From the NCBI GenBank assembly GCA_905193765.1, contig CAJJPZ010000012.1, forward strand, positions 1 through 26,098: a stretch of 26,098 bases of DNA, given 5' to 3'. How positions within the stretch are numbered: position 1 is the first letter of the stretch; the number at the start of each line of letters is the position of its first letter. This DNA comes from an uncultured Eubacterium sp. (lineage in GTDB: Bacteria > Bacillota > Clostridia > Peptostreptococcales > Anaerovoracaceae). Shown in pieces: positions 6,714 through 13,825 of this stretch. The notes under the pieces are model-generated. The model worked only from the letters and a program-made list of their open reading frames with translations, searched no databases and was not told where the DNA came from. Position numbers and translations under genes: made by a program.

Positions 6714-8591
6714 TCATTTCCCCAGTGCAGCAGCTTTTTCAGCAGCTTCTTTTTTCAGGCGGACGCTGTCCATCTTGCCACTTGGCAGTGTAGGGAAGCT
6801 GTCGTAGCAGAAGAAGTATGACGGTATCTTGTATTTCGCCAGATCTTCAGCCAGCTGCTTCCTTGCCTCGTCTTCATCGAACACTGCGCCTTCCCGGAGC
6901 CTGATGCAGGCAGCGACTTCTTCACCGTAGAATTCGCTTGGCACGCCCACCACCTTGACGTCTTTGACAGCGTCGAGTTTTACGACAGCATCGGCTATCT
7001 CGTTAGGCATGATGTTCTCTCCGCCTCTGATTATCAGCTCTTTCAGCCTTCCGGAGATCGTCAGATAGCCGTCCTCTGTTATCGTTCCCAGGTCGCCGGA
7101 GCGGAGCCATCCGTCCTCGTCTATCGGCTGGCTGCTGTACGGCAGCTTGTAATATCCCAGCATCATGTTGAATCCCTTTATCAGGATCTCGCCCACTTCG
7201 CCCGGAGCACACTCTTTGCCCGTATTTATATCCCTTATCATCAGCTCGCAGCAGATAACAGGCTTGCCGACAGTATCCAGCAGATGTTCCTGGATATCGC
7301 CGTATTCAGTGATAGTGGCAGGTGCTATCTCACTGAGGCCGTATACCTGCATGAAGTGGTTGCCCGGCATCATTTCCTGCATATGCTTCATCTGAGCAGG
7401 GCTGGTAGGCGCTCCCGCCAGCATGGAGCAGCGGACAGACGCTACTTTTTCAGGTTTGAAGTCACTGCTTTCCAGCAGCATCAGCATCATGGTCGGCACC
7501 GCATGGTAGACGGTGCATCTGTTTTCCTCGATGGTCCTGATAAGATCGGAACTGTGGATGGATTCCGGCAGATAGACCTTTGCATCGGCCAGAAGGAAAG
7601 AGAGCAGTCCGAACACAAGCCCGAATATATGGAAAAGCGGCGGCGCCTGGCACAGGCGGTCGTCTTCAGTGAGCTGCTGAGCTTCACGGCTCACGTCAGC
7701 GGAACGCAGCAGATTGTACGAAGACAGCATAACTCCCTTAGGCGTGCCTGTGGAACCTGAGGTGTAAAGCATGACGCTTGGCATATCGGCATCCACCGGT
7801 TCGTGGTAGTAGTCCTTGACGATCTCGTATTCGCCGAGACGCTGCAGGTACAGCACAGGGTTCTGGATGCTGAAGAATTTCAGTATCCTGTTGTCGTCGC
7901 AGGCCCTGACATCCTTGATATATTCGAAATCGTCAGTCATGGCGGTCATCTGGCCGTAGCAGAGATATTCGATGTCGCCGAGGCCCGAGATCCTTGCTAT
8001 CTCAGCAGGTTTATGTGCAAAATTCAGCAGCACTGTCATGGCACCCAGCTTCTGCAGTGCGAAGAAGCATATTATCCAGCCTACGGAATTGGCTCCGCAA
8101 AGTCCAACACGGGTGCCTTTCTTTATACCCATATACGACAGATCCACTGCCATGATCTGGGCGCATTTGTTTATCTGGCTCCATGTCCAGCTGCTGTCAC
8201 GATCCACCAGGACCACCTTGTCGCCTTTCATAGTGGCCTTGCGCTCCAGCAGTGATTTGAAGGATACGCCCATGTACGACGGCACCTGTACATCTTCTTT
8301 GGATACCGGCAGTATGTTATCGAATCCGGTGAGCTCGAAGACCTCCATCAGCGATCTGGATATCTTCGTTATATCCATCCGGCCTTCACCCATCCGGGTC
8401 TGACATATCATCAGCTCCCTGACGCCTGCTGCCGAGATGTATTCAAGTTCCGACAGATCCAGTACGAGCTTTTCTTTTTCCGGGTCTATCCCGGCCATTG
8501 CCTCCCGAAGGTATGGGGCGGTATTTACCTCAAGCCTTCCTCTTAATCTCAGGGTGACGGTGTCTCCGTTTCTGCTTTCAAAAATTCTCAT
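6714..8591 (-). CDS. STAS domain fused to acyl-CoA synthetase (AMP-forming ligase)
   Basis: 625 aa. Residues 1-95 form a STAS domain of the anti-sigma-factor-antagonist kind (LVLDLSELEYISAAGVREL, 42-60). The switch loop reads S53-A-A-G56, where SpoIIAA has D-S-S-G, so the phosphorylatable serine is replaced by alanine. Residues 105-625 are a complete ANL adenylating enzyme: YTSGSTGTPKG (276-286), YGLSE (417-421), GWLRSGDLG (494-502), GRLKELIIRGGENI (514-527) and K606 in PSGKMD for the adenylation half-reaction. It should activate a carboxylic acid to its CoA thioester; the chain type is unknown. I chose ATG 8591 because GGGAGGA precedes it by 7 nt and the STAS fold starts there; the open frame runs back to 8723 through the promoter. 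Divergent from the dehydrogenase fusion. Confidence 0.9.
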   Translation of the reverse strand: MRIFESRNGDTVTLRLRGRLEVNTAPYLREAMAGIDPEKEKLVLDLSELEYISAAGVRELMICQTRMGEGRMDITKISRSLMEVFELTGFDNILPVSKEDVQVPSYMGVSFKSLLERKATMKGDKVVLVDRDSSWTWSQINKCAQIMAVDLSYMGIKKGTRVGLCGANSVGWIICFFALQKLGAMTVLLNFAHKPAEIARISGLGDIEYLCYGQMTAMTDDFEYIKDVRACDDNRILKFFSIQNPVLYLQRLGEYEIVKDYYHEPVDADMPSVMLYTSGSTGTPKGVMLSSYNLLRSADVSREAQQLTEDDRLCQAPPLFHIFGLVFGLLSFLLADAKVYLPESIHSSDLIRTIEENRCTVYHAVPTMMLMLLESSDFKPEKVASVRCSMLAGAPTSPAQMKHMQEMMPGNHFMQVYGLSEIAPATITEYGDIQEHLLDTVGKPVICCELMIRDINTGKECAPGEVGEILIKGFNMMLGYYKLPYSSQPIDEDGWLRSGDLGTITEDGYLTISGRLKELIIRGGENIMPNEIADAVVKLDAVKDVKVVGVPSEFYGEEVAACIRLREGAVFDEDEARKQLAEDLAKYKIPSYFFCYDSFPTLPSGKMDSVRLKKEAAEKAAALGK

Positions 8592-8658
8592 GCTGTGTTC
8601 CTCCCGCGTTATTGACTTTGCGATAAGCTTCAGTGCGATATTAAAATCCGATATTTCC

Positions 8659-8664
8659 ATTATA
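8659..8664 (-). promoter_or_regulatory. Extended -10 promoter for the STAS-ligase gene
   Basis: On the minus strand TGCTATAAT (TATAAT at 8664-8659) is a consensus extended -10 box. No good -35 lies at 17 nt. It would give a leader of about 60 nt before ATG 8591. Confidence 0.6.
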
Positions 8665-8725
8665 GCAGAATTTGCATGGCGAAGTGTGAAAATTTTATCA
8701 GGTACCAATATCGCCTCCGGCATGC

Positions 8726-8731
8726 TATAAT
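8726..8731 (+). promoter_or_regulatory. Extended -10 promoter for the dehydrogenase fusion gene
   Basis: TGCTATAAT with TATAAT at 8726-8731 is again an extended -10 box without a clear -35, giving a leader of about 37 nt before ATG 8775. It lies 62 bp from the opposing -10 box of the ligase gene, so one activator bound between them could control both genes. Confidence 0.6.
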
Positions 8732-8774
8732 GAACTTGAAGCGTATTTGTATCTATTGAAAGAGAGGCGAAACT

Positions 8775-10361
8775 ATGGAATTTGGTTATTCTGAAAAACA
8801 GCTTGAGATAAAGGCGATGCTCAGAGACTTCGCAGAGAGGGAGATAGCTCCGATCCTGAATAAGATGGACAGGGATGCGGAGTATCCGCTGGAGACTGTG
8901 AAGAAACTCGGTAAAATGGGGATCATGGGCATGCCGTTCCCGAAGGAATACGGCGGCAGCGGTCTCGACTATGTCACATATGTCATGGCAGTGGAAGAGA
9001 TATCAAAGATCTGCCCGTCTCACGGTGTCATAGTTCAGACGCATAACGCACTGTGCTGCTGGCCGATATTCACATACGGCACAGAAGAACAGAAGAGAAA
9101 ATATCTTCCTGACCTGCTCAGGGGAGAGAAGATAGGAGCGTTCGGACTCACTGAGCCTAACGCAGGCACCGACGCCGCAATGCAGCAGACCATCGCAGAG
9201 GACAAGGGCGATCACTACCTGCTGAACGGCTCCAAGGTGTTCATTTCAGGCGGCGGCATAGCAGACGTGTATGTTGTCATGGCCATGACGGATCAGTCCA
9301 AAGGAACGAAGGGTATCAGTGCCTTCATCGTGGAAAAGGGTATGCCTGGATTTTACAAGGGCAGGACAGAGGACAAGATGGGCATCAGAGGTTCCGTCGT
9401 ATCGGAGCTTGTATTCGATGACTGCATCGTGCCGAAGGAAAACCTGCTGGGAGAGCTGGGCAAAGGCTTCAAGGTGGCAATGACTTCTCTTGATGTGGGA
9501 AGGCTAGGTATCGCAGCGCAGGCTCTTGGAATAGCCCAGGGTGCTTTTGACAGAACAGTGGAATACATGCAGCACAGGGAACAGTTCGGCAAGAAGCTCA
9601 GCGGATTCCAGGCTATGGCATTCGAAATGGCAGAGATGGAGACAAGAATAGATGCATCGAGACTTTTGCTTTACAAAGCTGCATATATCAGGGAGAATGG
9701 TCTTCCGGGGACCACAGAATCAGCTGCAAAGGCTAAACTTTCCTGTTCATCCACAGCGATGGATGTTACTGTGAAGGCCGTTCAGTTCCACGGCGGATAC
9801 GGGTATATCAAGGATCTCCCTATAGAAAGGTATATGAGAGATGCCAAGATCACCCAGATTTATGAAGGTACATCGGAAGTTATGAAACTGGTGATCTCAG
9901 GAAAGATATTCCCTAAGAAAAAGGCACCGAAGGAAGAAAAGGCGCCGGCCGTGATTTTCGAAACCGTGGATCAGCTCATAGATGCACTGGCAGATGTTGA
10001 GAAGGACGAGATCATCTGCTCAGGCGGCAGAGGTTTCAAAAAGACTGAAAGCCTCGATCTTGTGAGACAGCTGGCCGAAGTCACAGGCGGCACTTTTGCG
10101 GCCTCAAGAGGTGCAGTGTCCATGGGATGGGCAGACGAGGCAGATCAGGTAGGCCTGACAGGCAGGAAGGTTGCACCGGATATCTACTTCGCATGCGGCA
10201 TCTCCGGCATGAATCAGCATCTGGCAGGCATGAAGGGATCATCGGTGATCGTAGCCATCAACAAGAATCCTAAAGCACCGATCTTCAAGGCAGCAGATTA
10301 CGGTATCGTCGGAAATGTATATGATATCATGCCTGAACTGATAGCAAAATGGGGCAGGTAG
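8775..10361 (+). CDS. Acyl-CoA dehydrogenase fused to ETF-alpha FAD domain
   Basis: 528 aa. Residues 1-377 are a full acyl-CoA dehydrogenase: FGLTEPNAGTDA (123-134), the flavin-site SGSKVFIS-like NGSKVFISGGG (151-161), QFHGGYGY and the catalytic-base segment QIYEGTSE with E364. A lysine/proline linker (378-393) leads to the C-terminal FAD domain of electron-transfer flavoprotein alpha (about 410-527): SGGRG (416-420), SRGAV (444-448), QVGLTGRKVAPD (458-469), CGISG (474-478), HLAGM (482-486), AINKNP (494-499) and ADYGIVGN. The usual EtfA N-terminal half and EtfB are missing here. Electrons from substrate could pass to the built-in second FAD. AGAGAGGCG precedes the ATG. Whether it works as oxidase or enoyl-CoA reductase is open. 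Confidence 0.92.
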   Translation: MEFGYSEKQLEIKAMLRDFAEREIAPILNKMDRDAEYPLETVKKLGKMGIMGMPFPKEYGGSGLDYVTYVMAVEEISKICPSHGVIVQTHNALCCWPIFTYGTEEQKRKYLPDLLRGEKIGAFGLTEPNAGTDAAMQQTIAEDKGDHYLLNGSKVFISGGGIADVYVVMAMTDQSKGTKGISAFIVEKGMPGFYKGRTEDKMGIRGSVVSELVFDDCIVPKENLLGELGKGFKVAMTSLDVGRLGIAAQALGIAQGAFDRTVEYMQHREQFGKKLSGFQAMAFEMAEMETRIDASRLLLYKAAYIRENGLPGTTESAAKAKLSCSSTAMDVTVKAVQFHGGYGYIKDLPIERYMRDAKITQIYEGTSEVMKLVISGKIFPKKKAPKEEKAPAVIFETVDQLIDALADVEKDEIICSGGRGFKKTESLDLVRQLAEVTGGTFAASRGAVSMGWADEADQVGLTGRKVAPDIYFACGISGMNQHLAGMKGSSVIVAINKNPKAPIFKAADYGIVGNVYDIMPELIAKWGR

Positions 10362-10464
10362 ATCCTGCCGGGGCAGACGGAGCACGAAGCAGGCTCTGAC
10401 ACAGCATGATATATGCAGGCTCGCGTGAGCTTTATGAGACAGTTTCCTGCATAACGGAATTTAA

Positions 10465-10552
10465 GAACAAAAGTGGCTTCGCCACGTATTATCATATGAA
10501 ACTTTTGTTGATATTCCGGGAATATCGAGAACGATATTTCCTACATAATAAA
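10465..10552 (+). repeat. 88-bp structured repeat, copy 2
   Basis: It matches the reverse complement of 6586-6673 at 80 of 88 positions, all changes being transitions and no gaps. Relative to copy 1 the stem GGGAATATCG-AGAA-CGATATTTCC has a full T-A to C-G pair swap, a G-T changed to G-C, and an A-T changed to G-T; the first hairpin changes G-T to G-C (GTGGC-TTC-GCCAC). Pairing is thus kept while sequence drifts. It follows the dehydrogenase gene by about 100 bp and abuts the terminator at 10552. Confidence 0.88.
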
Positions 10553-10603
10553 AAACGAGGGCAGCTCTGTATGACACGACATACGGAGAAATGCTCTCGT
10601 TTT
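10552..10603 (+). terminator. Bidirectional terminator between dehydrogenase fusion and pseudouridine synthase
   Basis: AAAACGAGGGCA (10552-10563) pairs with TGCTCTCGTTTT (10592-10603) with one wobble, and an inner 9-bp helix (10565-10573 with 10580-10588) closes an ACACGA loop. A and T runs at the two flanks let it act on both strands. The genes on either side converge on it. Confidence 0.82.
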
Positions 10604-10693
10604 GGTTTGCTCGTATTGACACTGCATGACTTGCAGGATCCGAGCTGTTTTCATCGAAAGAAAATGATCCGGGATCTGAGCGCAGTGCGGGTC

Positions 10694-11398
10694 CTACAGG
10701 CTCTTGAGATATTCTATCTCTTCTCTTGTGAGCTTGCGGTAGTGACCGCTCATAAGTCTCCCAAGTCTGATATCGCCGATGGACACCCTTTCCAGCTCCT
10801 GGACTTTATTGCCTACAGCGGCGAACATCTTGCGGACCTGTCTGTTCTTGCCCTCGTGGATGCTGATCTCCACAACGGCGTGGCGCGGCATCTGTTTTAT
10901 GACTCTGACCTTTGCAGGGGAAGTCACGAATCCGCCGATATCGACACCTTTACGGAGTCTGGCTATGCGGTTGTCCGAGATGACCCCGGACACGGTGGCG
11001 ATATATGTCTTCCATACCTCATGCTTCGGGTGGGTAAGGGTATATGTCAGGTCGCCGTCGTTGGTCATTATCAGCAGACCTGTGGTGTTGTAGTCCAGTC
11101 TGCCCACCGGGAAAAGTCTTTCCGGGATATCCGCCACCAGCTCCGCCACCGTAGCCCGGCTGCGGTCGTCATCCATGGACGTGATATATCCAAGGGGCTT
11201 GTTCACAGCCACATATACTTTTTTAGAGGCTGCGCTGATGGTTCTGCCGTTGACCTGGACAGTATCGCCGTCAGCCACATCGTATCCCATCTCTTTCATC
11301 ACGGCTCCGTTTATCCTGACGTTGCCATTAGCTATAAGTTCATCTGCCTTCCTGCGGCTGCATACGCCTGCAGCTGCTATATATTTATTGAGTCTCAT
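10694..11398 (-). CDS. rluB: RsuA/RluB-family rRNA pseudouridine synthase
   Basis: 234 aa. An N-terminal S4 RNA-binding domain (1-60, starting MRLNKYIAAAGVCSRRKAD) precedes the synthase domain with the catalytic aspartate D102 in VGRLDYNTTGLL. The C-terminal HEGKNRQVRKMFAAVG is the other family signature. It isomerises uridine in rRNA; members of this size in Bacillota are usually RluB-like acting on 23S rRNA, but RsuA or RluE specificity cannot be excluded. AAAGGATC precedes the ATG. It is convergent with the dehydrogenase fusion and divergent from the potassium uptake operon. Confidence 0.9.
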   Translation of the reverse strand: MRLNKYIAAAGVCSRRKADELIANGNVRINGAVMKEMGYDVADGDTVQVNGRTISAASKKVYVAVNKPLGYITSMDDDRSRATVAELVADIPERLFPVGRLDYNTTGLLIMTNDGDLTYTLTHPKHEVWKTYIATVSGVISDNRIARLRKGVDIGGFVTSPAKVRVIKQMPRHAVVEISIHEGKNRQVRKMFAAVGNKVQELERVSIGDIRLGRLMSGHYRKLTREEIEYLKSL

Positions 11399-11489
11399 GT
11401 ACCTGATCCTTTACATACATCTGATATATCATACTATGTGATTTTAGCACAAAGCCATTATCATGGAAAGTCAAAAAAAAGAAAATCCC

Positions 11490-11514
11490 GTTCGACCGCC
11501 ATCACCGGTCGAAC
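11490..11514 (-). terminator. Perfect 9-bp hairpin with T tract on the minus strand
   Basis: GTTCGACCG (11490-11498) and CGGTCGAAC (11506-11514) form a perfect stem with a 7-nt loop. On the minus strand a T-rich stretch (GGGATTTTCTTTTTTTT) follows, as in a terminator. It lies upstream of the pseudouridine synthase and there is no minus-strand gene to its right that it could close, since the potassium gene reads the other way. It may be an attenuator for the synthase, a stop for antisense reads, or a relic. Confidence 0.5.
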
Positions 11515-11529
11515 TTTGATAAATAGCAA

Positions 11530-11559
11530 TTGACTAAAAAAACAGCCGGATGGTATATT
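11530..11559 (+). promoter_or_regulatory. Promoter of the ktrB-ktrA operon
   Basis: TTGACT (11530-11535), 18-nt spacer and TATATT (11554-11559). Transcription from here gives a leader of about 65 nt that carries a UUCG hairpin. Confidence 0.6.
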
Positions 11560-11583
11560 ATAACTGATGCATAGACGCAAAGA

Positions 11584-11599
11584 GATGCCTTCGGGCGTC
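11584..11599 (+). other. UUCG-tetraloop hairpin in the ktrB leader
   Basis: GATGCC (11584-11589) pairs with GGCGTC (11594-11599) around a TTCG loop, a very stable tetraloop closed by C-G. GACGC at 11574-11578 can compete for GCGTC (11595-11599), so two folds are possible. It does not resemble the ydaO-type c-di-AMP riboswitch, which is much larger. Confidence 0.5.
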
Positions 11600-11629
11600 C
11601 TTAAATATTATACGAGGGAGATATGATAG

Positions 11630-12925
11630 ATGAGATCCAAGCGGCTCAGGCCGAGACGTATGATCGCGGCCGGATTCCTGATAATAATACTGCTGGGTAC
11701 AGTGCTGCTTATGATGCCTGTGGCGTCTGCTGACAAAACGGGTATATCTTTTGTGGACAGCCTGTTCACATCCACCAGCGCAGTCTGTGTCACAGGACTG
11801 GTGTGTGTGGATCCGGGTGTTGAATTTTCACTGTTCGGGCAGATCGTGCTGGCGGTACTGATACAGATCGGAGGTCTGGGTATAACCTCCATCGGTGTGA
11901 TAATAATACTTGCAGCAGGAGGCAGGTTCAGCATGAGGAGCCAGCGACTTATAAAAGAAGCTCTGAACCTTTCATCGGGAAAGGGGATTAAAGGCGTTGT
12001 GCAGGCCGTGCTCTATGTCACGGTGGCATTTGAGCTGGCGGGAGCTGCATGCAGCTTTTTCTCATTCAGCCATGATTATTCCTTTGCAGGAGCTGTGAGA
12101 GTCAGCATATTCCATTCCATAGCCGCTTTCAACAACGCAGGGTTCGATGTGCTGGGAAACGGCAACAGCCTCGTGAATTATCAGGACGACACATGGCTCT
12201 GTGCTGTCACCAGTGCGCTGATAATATTCGGAGGTCTGGGATTTTTCGTGATAACCGAGATGGTATCGGGAAAGCCACCGAAACGGTGGTCGCTGCAGAC
12301 CAAGGCCGTCACGACAACAACTATCGGGCTGATAATAGCCGGCATGCTGCTGCTGAGAATTTCCGAGGGCAGCAGCTTCTCGTGGCTGGATGCGTTCTTC
12401 CAGAGCGTGTCGGCCAGAACTGCCGGATTTGCCAGTGTGCCTGTGGGTTCCATGAGCACTGCGGGACTCCTGGTGCTGATGGTACTGATGTTCATCGGAG
12501 CCTCGCCGGGATCCACAGGAGGCGGCATCAAGACCACGACCTTTTTCGTGCTGATGAGAAAAGCGCACAGCATAGTCTCCAACAGGCACTGTGAAGCTTT
12601 TGGCAGGACCATACCTGCCAGTACGGTGACCAAAGCTTTCATGGTGTTCACCATGGCGGCTTCCGTGATAGTGGGAATGGTGTTCGTGGTATGTATGCTG
12701 GAACCTGATCTGACGTTCCAGCAGATAGCCTTCGAGGTGGTGAGCGCCTACGGGACGACGGGGCTCTCCACCGGGATAACGCCGGATCTCAGCGCAGCCA
12801 GCAAAGTGCTGCTGTCGCTGACGATGTACACCGGAAGGCTCGGTGCACTGACACTGGCCACGGTATGGATGAGCAGAGAAGTGCCTGCATGCAGGTATTC
12901 TGAAGAAGATATGATGATAGGGTGA
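11630..12925 (+). CDS. ktrB: Potassium uptake channel subunit, TrkH/KtrB family
   Basis: 431 aa of membrane protein. The four pore-loop repeats of the superfamily are visible: TSAVCVTGLV, FNNAGFDVLG, SARTAGFASV and AYGTTGLSTG, each with the filter glycine that replaces part of the K+-channel GYG. It should import K+ (with Na+ in known KtrAB systems) when joined to a cytosolic KtrA ring. GAGGGAG precedes the ATG by about 9 nt. The ktrA gene follows on the same strand after 45 bp, so both subunits are made from one transcript. The length and the single-domain KtrA favour Ktr over the larger Trk. Confidence 0.93.
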   Translation: MRSKRLRPRRMIAAGFLIIILLGTVLLMMPVASADKTGISFVDSLFTSTSAVCVTGLVCVDPGVEFSLFGQIVLAVLIQIGGLGITSIGVIIILAAGGRFSMRSQRLIKEALNLSSGKGIKGVVQAVLYVTVAFELAGAACSFFSFSHDYSFAGAVRVSIFHSIAAFNNAGFDVLGNGNSLVNYQDDTWLCAVTSALIIFGGLGFFVITEMVSGKPPKRWSLQTKAVTTTTIGLIIAGMLLLRISEGSSFSWLDAFFQSVSARTAGFASVPVGSMSTAGLLVLMVLMFIGASPGSTGGGIKTTTFFVLMRKAHSIVSNRHCEAFGRTIPASTVTKAFMVFTMAASVIVGMVFVVCMLEPDLTFQQIAFEVVSAYGTTGLSTGITPDLSAASKVLLSLTMYTGRLGALTLATVWMSREVPACRYSEEDMMIG

Positions 12926-12970
12926 TATGAGATATGCTGCGCAGAGGGTGCAGCGGAAGGGAGATTTTGC

Positions 12971-13645
12971 ATGAAAAGGAAAAGCAGATCAGGATTCGCG
13001 GTGATCGGGCTGGGGCGTTTCGGTATGTCTCTGGCGCGTTCTCTGGCGGAGCTTGGGACGGATGTGATGGTGATAGACAGCAATGAGAACAAGCTGAGGC
13101 AGGTGAGGCCGTATGTCCAGGACGCGTACCATATGCTCCATCTGACAAGGGAGTCCCTGGAGGATACAGGCATAAGCGAGTGTCATACAGCGATAGTGTG
13201 TATAGCCGAGAAGATAGATGTCAGTCTCATGACGACGCTCCATATACTGACGCTGGGCGTTCCCCGGGTCATAGCCAAGGCCGACAGCATAGAACATGGT
13301 ATGATCCTTGAGAAGATAGGTGCAGAAGTGGTGCATCCTGAGCGCGAAACAGCAACAAGGCTTGCAGCAGTACTCAACGGATCGAAAGCTATTGATCTGA
13401 TGCGTCTGAACGGTGATCATGTCGTTTCAGAGATAAAAGTGGGAAGGCATTTTTACGGGCATACAGTAAGAGAACTTGAGCTGGAAAAGTACGGGCTGAA
13501 GCTCATAGCCCTGGAAAAAGAGCCGGATATCACCGTGGCTGATGTGAAACCGGGACAGATACTTGAAGAAGATGACGCCATAGTCGTGATGGGGCGGTTC
13601 AACGACGCCGACAGGTTCGAACGTAAAATAATGAACAGGGAATGA
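12971..13645 (+). CDS. ktrA: Potassium uptake regulatory subunit, RCK-domain KtrA/TrkA
   Basis: 224 aa. An RCK-N Rossmann domain begins with GLGRFG (13-18), the nucleotide loop, and acidic residues VIDSNENK follow at the second strand end; an RCK-C domain (about 140-224, ADVKPGQILEEDDAIVVMG) closes the protein. Known KtrA rings bind ATP or ADP and NADH in RCK-N, and c-di-AMP in RCK-C of several Bacillota, which closes the channel. It lies 45 bp behind ktrB with an AAGGGAG ribosome site. Potassium uptake in the cell is therefore probably adjusted by nucleotide state; c-di-AMP binding here is inference. Confidence 0.92.
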   Translation: MKRKSRSGFAVIGLGRFGMSLARSLAELGTDVMVIDSNENKLRQVRPYVQDAYHMLHLTRESLEDTGISECHTAIVCIAEKIDVSLMTTLHILTLGVPRVIAKADSIEHGMILEKIGAEVVHPERETATRLAAVLNGSKAIDLMRLNGDHVVSEIKVGRHFYGHTVRELELEKYGLKLIALEKEPDITVADVKPGQILEEDDAIVVMGRFNDADRFERKIMNRE

Positions 13646-13756
13646 GCAGTGGACTGTCCATAAAATGATCATTTCACGGTTAGAATTTTTGTGATAGAAA
13701 AATAAATAATTTTTAAAATCGCCAATATTTTTGAATCTATCGTCACATATATGTTG

Positions 13757-13762
13757 TATAAT
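13757..13762 (+). promoter_or_regulatory. Likely -10 box of the diguanylate cyclase gene
   Basis: TATAAT at 13757-13762 with TTGAAT at 13731-13736 (20-nt spacing, longer than ideal). It lies inside the open frame that runs back to 13751, which argues for the downstream start at 13826. Confidence 0.4.
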
Positions 13763-13825
13763 ACAGAAGATATGTTTAAAAATAATAAGCAATTTATTGA
13801 TCATCACGATTCGGAGAAAAGCATT

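Noticed and set aside
8682..8700. Third copy of the 88-bp repeat in the divergent promoter region
   Set aside because: Only about 10 bp (CATGGCGAAG) match, with none of the paired helices, so chance is sufficient.
10406..11533. 375-aa open frame on the plus strand
   Set aside because: It covers the repeat, the terminator and the antisense of the well-supported pseudouridine synthase; no ribosome site or family pattern.
11560..11629. c-di-AMP (ydaO/yuaA) riboswitch before ktrB
   Set aside because: The leader is only about 65 nt with one short hairpin; the ydaO class needs well over 100 nt and its conserved cores are absent.
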